DNA from: Mangrovimicrobium sediminis | Lineage (GTDB): Bacteria > Pseudomonadota > Gammaproteobacteria > Pseudomonadales > Halieaceae | NCBI RefSeq assembly: GCF_004745945.1 | Contig: NZ_SRLE01000002.1 | Location: 124,001 to 188,000, forward strand | Direction of reading: 5' to 3' | Length of the DNA stretch: 64,000 nucleotides | In this document: one piece after another, positions 60,033 to 64,000 of the stretch | Layout of the letters: each line of letters opens with the position of its first letter | How positions within the stretch are numbered: position 1 is the stretch's first letter | The notes under the pieces: model-generated | Database searches by the model: none | What the model was told of the DNA's origin: nothing | The model's input: the letters and a program-made list of their open reading frames with translations, nothing else | Position numbers and translations under genes: made by a program

Positions 60033-61775
60033 TCAGTAGGCCGCCACCGCGCCACCGGGGCGCCGCGGGTCGGTGGCGCCGAGCAGCCAGCCGTCCTCGA
60101 GCATGATGGTCTGGGTGCGGCCCAGGGTGCGTCGGGTCGGCTGTACCGGCTGGCCGCGCTGGCGCAGTAACTCAACGGTGTCGGCGCTGATGCCCCGCTC
60201 CAGCAGCAGGGTGTCCGGCCACCACTGGTGGTGGACGCGCGGGCTCGCGGCGGCGGTGGCGGGGTTCATGTCGAACACCATGGTGTTGAGCAGTACCTGC
60301 AGCACGGTGGTGATGATCTGGCTGCCGCCCGGGCTGCCGGTGGCCAGCCAGGGCTTGCCGTCGCGCAGGACCAGGGTCGGCGACATCGACGACAGCGGCC
60401 GCTTGCGCCCCTCGATGCGGTTGCGCTCACCCTGGATAAGACCGAAGGCATTGGCGCTGCCCGGGTCGGCGGCGAAGTCTGCCATCTCGTTGTTGAGCAG
60501 CACACCGGTGCCGGGCACCATCTTGTGGTTGCCGAAGCTGAAGTTCAGTGTGTAGGTGTTGCTGACCACGTTGCCGGCGGCGTCGGCGACGGTGAACTGG
60601 GTGGTGTCGCTGCCCTCCGGCGGCACCGGCAGGCCGGGGCCGATGGTGTCGGCCGGGGTCGCCTTGTCCGGGTCGATGCCCTTGCGCAGGTGCGCGGCGT
60701 AGGCCTTGTCGGTCAGCTGCGCCACCGGCACCGCGACGAAGTCCGGGTCGCCCAGGTATTCGCTGCGGTCGGCGTAGGCGCGTTTCATCGCCTCGGCCAG
60801 CAGGTGGATATAGGCGGCGCTGTTGTGGCCCAGTGCCTGCAGGTCGTAGCCCTCGAGCAGGTTGAGCATCTCGATGATGTGCACGCCGCCGGAGGAGGGC
60901 GGCGGCGCCGAGACCACCTCGAAACCGTGGAACGTGCCGCGCACCGGCGCGCGCTCGGCCACGCGGTAGTTGGCGAGGTCCTGGGTGGTCATGATGCCGT
61001 CCCCCGCGCGCATGGCGGCGGCAAAGCGCTGCGCCACCGGCCCGCGGTAGAAACCGTCGCGGCCGTCGCGGGCGATCTGTTGCAGGGTCCAGGCCAGGTC
61101 CGGCTGGCGCCAGGTCTCGCCCATGCCGTAGGGGTTGCCATCGGGGTGAAAGAACACGGCACGCGCGGCGGGGTCGCGGCCGAGCATGTCCGCGCGCTGG
61201 CCGATCTCGTGGGCGAGGGCGAAGCTCACCGGGAAGCCCTGCTGGGCGAGGCGGATGGCCGGTGCCAGCACCTCGGCGCGGTCCAGGCTGCCGTACTTGT
61301 CCAGGGCGTGCAGCATGCCGGCCACGGTGCCCGGCACGCCGGCGGCCTGCAGGCTGAAGTACTCGCGCTGCTTGTCCACCTCGCCGTTGGCGTCGAGGAA
61401 CATGTCGCGGGTCGCCGCGGCGGGTGCCATTTCCCGGTAGTCGATGAACACCTGGCGCTGCTCTTTGGCCAGGTGGATGAGCATGAAACCGCCGCCGCCG
61501 AGGTTGCCGGCGCGTGGGTAGGTCACCGCCAGGGCGAAGCCGGTGGCGACCGCGGCATCCACCGCGTTGCCGCCGCGGCGCAGCATCTCCAGGCCGACCT
61601 CGGCCGCGAGGCGCTCCGGGCTCGCGACCATTCCGCGCTGCCCCACCTCGGGCAGGAAGCGCTCGCCGTAGTCGATTATGGGTAGCGGCGCGGCAGGGGT
61701 TTCGGCGCGCGCGGCGAGCGGCGACAGCAACAGCAGGGACAGCAACAGTCGGGCGAGGGGGCGTGGGGCTTTCAC
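60033..61775 (-). CDS. ggt: gamma-glutamyltransferase (glutathione hydrolase proenzyme)
   Basis: A 580-aa periplasmic Ntn-hydrolase that cleaves or transfers the gamma-glutamyl group of glutathione. A signal peptide ends at ARAE. The self-processing site is SD|TTQFTVADAAG with the nucleophile Thr391, matching Thr391 of E. coli. Substrate-binding segments are YPRAGNLGGGGFMLIH, PPPSSGGVHIIEMLNLLEG, RPLSSMSPTLVL and TGSPGGSQIITTV. It is upstream of and in the same direction as the envelope operon but is probably functionally separate. Confidence 0.96.
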   Translation of the reverse strand: MKAPRPLARLLLSLLLLSPLAARAETPAAPLPIIDYGERFLPEVGQRGMVASPERLAAEVGLEMLRRGGNAVDAAVATGFALAVTYPRAGNLGGGGFMLIHLAKEQRQVFIDYREMAPAAATRDMFLDANGEVDKQREYFSLQAAGVPGTVAGMLHALDKYGSLDRAEVLAPAIRLAQQGFPVSFALAHEIGQRADMLGRDPAARAVFFHPDGNPYGMGETWRQPDLAWTLQQIARDGRDGFYRGPVAQRFAAAMRAGDGIMTTQDLANYRVAERAPVRGTFHGFEVVSAPPPSSGGVHIIEMLNLLEGYDLQALGHNSAAYIHLLAEAMKRAYADRSEYLGDPDFVAVPVAQLTDKAYAAHLRKGIDPDKATPADTIGPGLPVPPEGSDTTQFTVADAAGNVVSNTYTLNFSFGNHKMVPGTGVLLNNEMADFAADPGSANAFGLIQGERNRIEGRKRPLSSMSPTLVLRDGKPWLATGSPGGSQIITTVLQVLLNTMVFDMNPATAAASPRVHHQWWPDTLLLERGISADTVELLRQRGQPVQPTRRTLGRTQTIMLEDGWLLGATDPRRPGGAVAAY

Positions 61776-61863
61776 ACTGGCTCCGGTTCGGGGTTTGCCC
61801 AGACTTTAACGGTTTTCCCTTCCGGCGCATACTCGGCGGCACAGGAACGCGGCGGGACAGGCG

Positions 61864-62163
61864 ATGCAGGCACTACTGGATGAGCTGGCGCAACGCTGGC
61901 AGGCGATGTTCGAGGCCCTGGCCCGCGGCGAGGACCTGCCGCCGGGGCGGCGCCTGCGCGCCGAGGGTATGGCCGAGGCCGCGGTGATCGCCGGTATCGC
62001 CAGTGCGGCGGAACTGGACCGGGCGATGGACGATTGCTACAACGCCGCCTTCGGTCGCCGCCTGGCGGCGGATTTCGGCGCTGACTGGCGGCAGTTTCAC
62101 CGCTTCCCGGAGATACCCGCGGTAACGCGCCGCGCGCCGGTAGTACCGACGACCGCCGATTGA
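61864..62163 (+). CDS. small hypothetical protein
   Basis: A 99-aa soluble protein, divergent from ggt. It reads LLDELAQRWQAMFEALARGEDLPPGRRLRAEGMAEAAVIAGIASAAELDRAMDDCYNAAFG in helical blocks, then a short C-terminal tail. I do not recognise the family. GGGACAGG lies before ATG 61864. Its codon use and helical pattern make it likely to be real. The next gene's TATAAT element overlaps its end. Confidence 0.6.
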   Translation: MQALLDELAQRWQAMFEALARGEDLPPGRRLRAEGMAEAAVIAGIASAAELDRAMDDCYNAAFGRRLAADFGADWRQFHRFPEIPAVTRRAPVVPTTAD

Positions 62164-62198
62164 CTATAATCGCCACACCCTAAAAAGGAGTTTCCCGC

Positions 62199-62753
62199 AT
62201 GTTGCACCGCGCTTTGATGGCTGTCTTCGCCCTGGCCCTGCTGTCCCTGTTGAGCGCTTGCGCCTCGACGCTGCAGGCCAACATGGACTTCGACGAAAAG
62301 TACGACTTCACGCAGGTGAAGACCATCGCCATCCTGCCGGTGGATCGCACCAGCGTGTCCAACATCGTGGTCAGCGACCTGCAGGTCGATCGCATCAATG
62401 CGGCTATCACCGAGGAACTCACCGGCAAGGGTTATGTGGTAACCAGTGACCGCGCCACCGCGGACGTCTGGCTCACCTGGCACCTGGTGACCGAGCAGCG
62501 CACCGACGTGCGCACCTACGACGGCCTGAGCTACTACAACTGCTGGCGCTGCGGCCCGGCGGTGTCGGATGTCAGCGTGCGCCAGTACACCCAGGGCACG
62601 TTCATCGTCGACATGATCGACCCGCTGCGCAACCAGTCGGTGTGGCGCTCGATCATCCAGTCCGAACTCAAGCCGCAGCCAGAGGGCGACAAAGCCGCTG
62701 AGCGCCGCAAGAAGGCCGCCACCGCGGTATTTGCCGGGTTCCCGCCCAATTGA
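62199..62753 (+). CDS. DUF4136 lipoprotein
   Basis: A 184-aa lipoprotein with lipobox LLSAC (Cys21). Family features of DUF4136: an opening ANMDFDEKYDFTQVKTIAILP, the INAAITEELTGKGYVVTSDRATADVWLTWHL strand-helix, and a C-terminal GTFIVDMIDPLRNQSVWRS. Outer-membrane, function unknown. A TATAAT at 62165-62170 and a strong AAAAAGGAG site are upstream. A long palindrome follows the stop. Confidence 0.88.
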   Translation: MLHRALMAVFALALLSLLSACASTLQANMDFDEKYDFTQVKTIAILPVDRTSVSNIVVSDLQVDRINAAITEELTGKGYVVTSDRATADVWLTWHLVTEQRTDVRTYDGLSYYNCWRCGPAVSDVSVRQYTQGTFIVDMIDPLRNQSVWRSIIQSELKPQPEGDKAAERRKKAATAVFAGFPPN

Positions 62754-62763
62754 TCGGCCGTGT

Positions 62764-62829
62764 CCATCAAATAAAGTCTCATCTGACCCCACGTTCGAAA
62801 GTGGGGTCAGATACGACTTTAAATGATGG
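62764..62829. repeat. 66-bp REP-like palindrome
   Basis: A near-perfect inverted repeat centred at 62796: the core stem ATCTGACCCCAC/GTGGGGTCAGAT (62781-62812, 12 bp, loop GTTCGAAA) extends with AAAGTC/GACTTT and CCATCA/TGATGG arms. The GTATCTGACCCC wording resembles repetitive extragenic palindromes carried near REP-associated transposases in gammaproteobacteria; no such transposase is in the window. It may also terminate the DUF4136 transcript. Confidence 0.75.
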
Positions 62830-62862
62830 CTCGCCGCCACAGCGGCCTGACAGGAGTTAGCT

Positions 62863-63498
62863 GTGCACTTTGAGGATTTGCGCCGCGAATACACCGCCGG
62901 CGGTCTCAGTCGCGAGATGCTCGACGACTGCCCCCTGCGCCAGTTCGAGCACTGGCTGGAGCAGGCGGTGAAGGCCGAGCTGGAAGACCCCACGGCCATG
63001 GTGCTGGCCACCGTGGATGCCCAGGGCAATCCCTGGCAGCGCATCGTGCTGCTCAAGGGGCTGTCCCAGGGCGGTTTCGTCTTTTATACCAACCACGGCA
63101 GCGACAAGGCGCGGGACATCGCCCATCATCCGAAGGTCTCGCTGCACTTCCCGTGGAACGAGATCGACCGCCAGGTCATCGTCGCCGGTAGCGCGCAGAA
63201 GATGAGCATGGCCGAGTCCGCCGCCTATTTCGTCACCCGCCCGCGGGAGAGTCAGATCGCCGCCTGGGCCTCGCGCCAGAGCCGGCCGATCTCCACCCGT
63301 GCGCTGCTCGAGGAGCAGGCGCGCTCGCTGCGCGAGAAGTTCGGCCGCGGGGAGATCCCGGTGCCCGATTTCTGGGGGGGTTACCGCGTGCTGCCCGAGC
63401 GTATCGAGTTCTGGCAGGGGCGCGAGCACCGCCTGCACGACCGCTTCCTTTATACCCGCGACGATGGCGACTGGGCTATCCAGCAGTTGCAGCCCTGA
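62863..63498 (+). CDS. pdxH: pyridoxine/pyridoxamine 5'-phosphate oxidase
   Basis: A 211-aa FMN enzyme for the last step of pyridoxal phosphate synthesis and salvage. Start GTG 62863 with CAGGAG upstream. Family motifs: FEHWLEQAVKAELEDPTAM, RIVLLKGLSQGGFVFYTN (FMN binding), SRESQ-like RPRESQIAAWASRQS, and the signature FWGGYRVLPERIEFWQGRE ending RLHDRFLYTR. Full length. Confidence 0.97.
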   Translation: MHFEDLRREYTAGGLSREMLDDCPLRQFEHWLEQAVKAELEDPTAMVLATVDAQGNPWQRIVLLKGLSQGGFVFYTNHGSDKARDIAHHPKVSLHFPWNEIDRQVIVAGSAQKMSMAESAAYFVTRPRESQIAAWASRQSRPISTRALLEEQARSLREKFGRGEIPVPDFWGGYRVLPERIEFWQGREHRLHDRFLYTRDDGDWAIQQLQP

Positions 63499-63595
63499 GC
63501 GGGATCATCTCGCCCCTCGGGAGAAAGGCAGTTAGTTTCTCTCCCCGCCACTCCAATCCGGGATCGAGTCCGGAGACGGACGAGGCAGCCCCGCC

Positions 63596-64000
63596 TCAGG
63601 CGCGACGTTGGCGCATATGGCGTGATTCACCCTCGATACCGAGCAGGGTGCGGCGGATCATATCCAGGCCCGCCGCCGCCACCATGGTCTGGAACAGGTG
63701 GCGCTCCACCGGCCACAGCAGGCGCCGCGCCTGCAGCGAGTCGCGCGCTCCCCAGGCCAGCCACACCGTGCCCACCGGCTTGTCCGGCGTGCCGCCGCCG
63801 GGCCCGGCAATGCCCGAGGTGGCGATGGCGAAATCCGCCCCCGCCGCGTCCATCGCGCCCAGCGCCATGGCCCGCACCACCGGTTCGCTGACCGCGCCGT
63901 GTTCGGCGAGCACCGCTTCCGGCACTCCGAGCACGCTGTGCTTGATGGCGTTGTCGTAGGTGACGAAGCCCGCGTGGAAGGCGTCCGAGGCGCCGGGCAC
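63596..64000 (-). CDS. CinA C-terminal (nicotinamide-nucleotide amidase) domain, 5' part beyond window
   Basis: The last 134 residues of a PncC/CinA-type amidase; the start lies to the right of the window. The segments GFVTYDNAIKHSVLGVPEAVL, HGAVSEPVVRAMALGAM, ATSGIAGPGGGTPDKPVGTVW and an Arg-rich end are diagnostic. It deamidates nicotinamide mononucleotide to nicotinic acid mononucleotide in NAD recycling. Whether it is the short stand-alone form (~165 aa, as PncC) or the C-terminus of full CinA (~400 aa) cannot be decided here. Confidence 0.93.
   Translation of the reverse strand: MPGASDAFHAGFVTYDNAIKHSVLGVPEAVLAEHGAVSEPVVRAMALGAMDAAGADFAIATSGIAGPGGGTPDKPVGTVWLAWGARDSLQARRLLWPVERHLFQTMVAAAGLDMIRRTLLGIEGESRHMRQRRA

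Noticed and set aside
63519-63544. Rho-independent terminator between pdxH and cinA
   Set aside because: The GAGAAA/TTTCTC pairing is short and offset with no T-tract, too weak to list as a feature.

Overview
The window is high-GC (roughly two thirds G+C by eye), densely coded bacterial DNA with gammaproteobacterial character: Tex, PdxH, CinA, MtfA, SixA, DUF2288 and YcbL-type genes, a Fur-box-controlled TonB siderophore receptor, a second sphingomonad-style TonB receptor, and many outer-membrane lipoproteins. The mixture of TonB receptors, sulfotransferase, DUF1214, EthD, luciferase-like and SnoaL genes resembles marine, catabolically versatile gammaproteobacteria such as the Halieaceae/Spongiibacteraceae. 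That placement is inference from gene content only. No rRNA, tRNA, CRISPR array, transposase or phage gene was seen.

Layout. 1-9.5 kb: a partial secreted oligoendopeptidase F, a Tat-exported PhoX/DUF839 protein, an M28 peptidase, an orphan pseudopilin next to a GGDEF-EAL enzyme, and MtfA with an unusual triplicated start region. 9.5-14.6 kb: a foreign-looking membrane gene flanked by a decayed mtfA copy, then an iron-uptake unit (two inner-membrane proteins, TonB siderophore receptor, Fur boxes). 14.8-19.8 kb: a secreted protein of unknown function, two tandem spondin-domain proteins, and tex. 20-40.5 kb: a catabolic island with a ThDP enzyme, TauD dioxygenase, CBS protein, VOC, two DUF1214 paralogues, a Ddn-type deazaflavin oxidoreductase, TonB receptor, EthD, TetR, zinc alcohol dehydrogenase, sulfotransferase, two SDRs, amidohydrolase, SnoaL-like protein, MFS transporter and LLM oxidoreductase. 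Two divergent promoter regions of this island share a near-identical 16-bp operator-like palindrome. 40.6-45.7 kb: SixA, LysR/pirin, a Kazal-like lipoprotein, a dicarboxylate/amino-acid symporter, an MBL-fold hydrolase and DUF2288.

45.7-59.9 kb is the most interesting part: thirteen tightly packed minus-strand genes that look like one operon. It encodes an ExbB/TolQ/MotA-type proton channel and two von Willebrand A proteins, each anchored by an ExbD-like transmembrane segment with a conserved Asp17. The other products are an ASKHA/FHA-like cytosolic protein, a PEGA-repeat membrane protein with a SUMF1 fold, a TPR membrane protein, a tiny acidic periplasmic protein, four lipoproteins, a protein with a TonB-C-like end, and an M48 metalloprotease. 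I read this as an undescribed proton-motive-force-coupled envelope machine. No function can be assigned from sequence alone.

60-64 kb: gamma-glutamyltransferase, a small protein of unknown function, a DUF4136 lipoprotein, a 66-bp REP-like palindrome, PdxH, and the C-terminal part of CinA running off the right edge.
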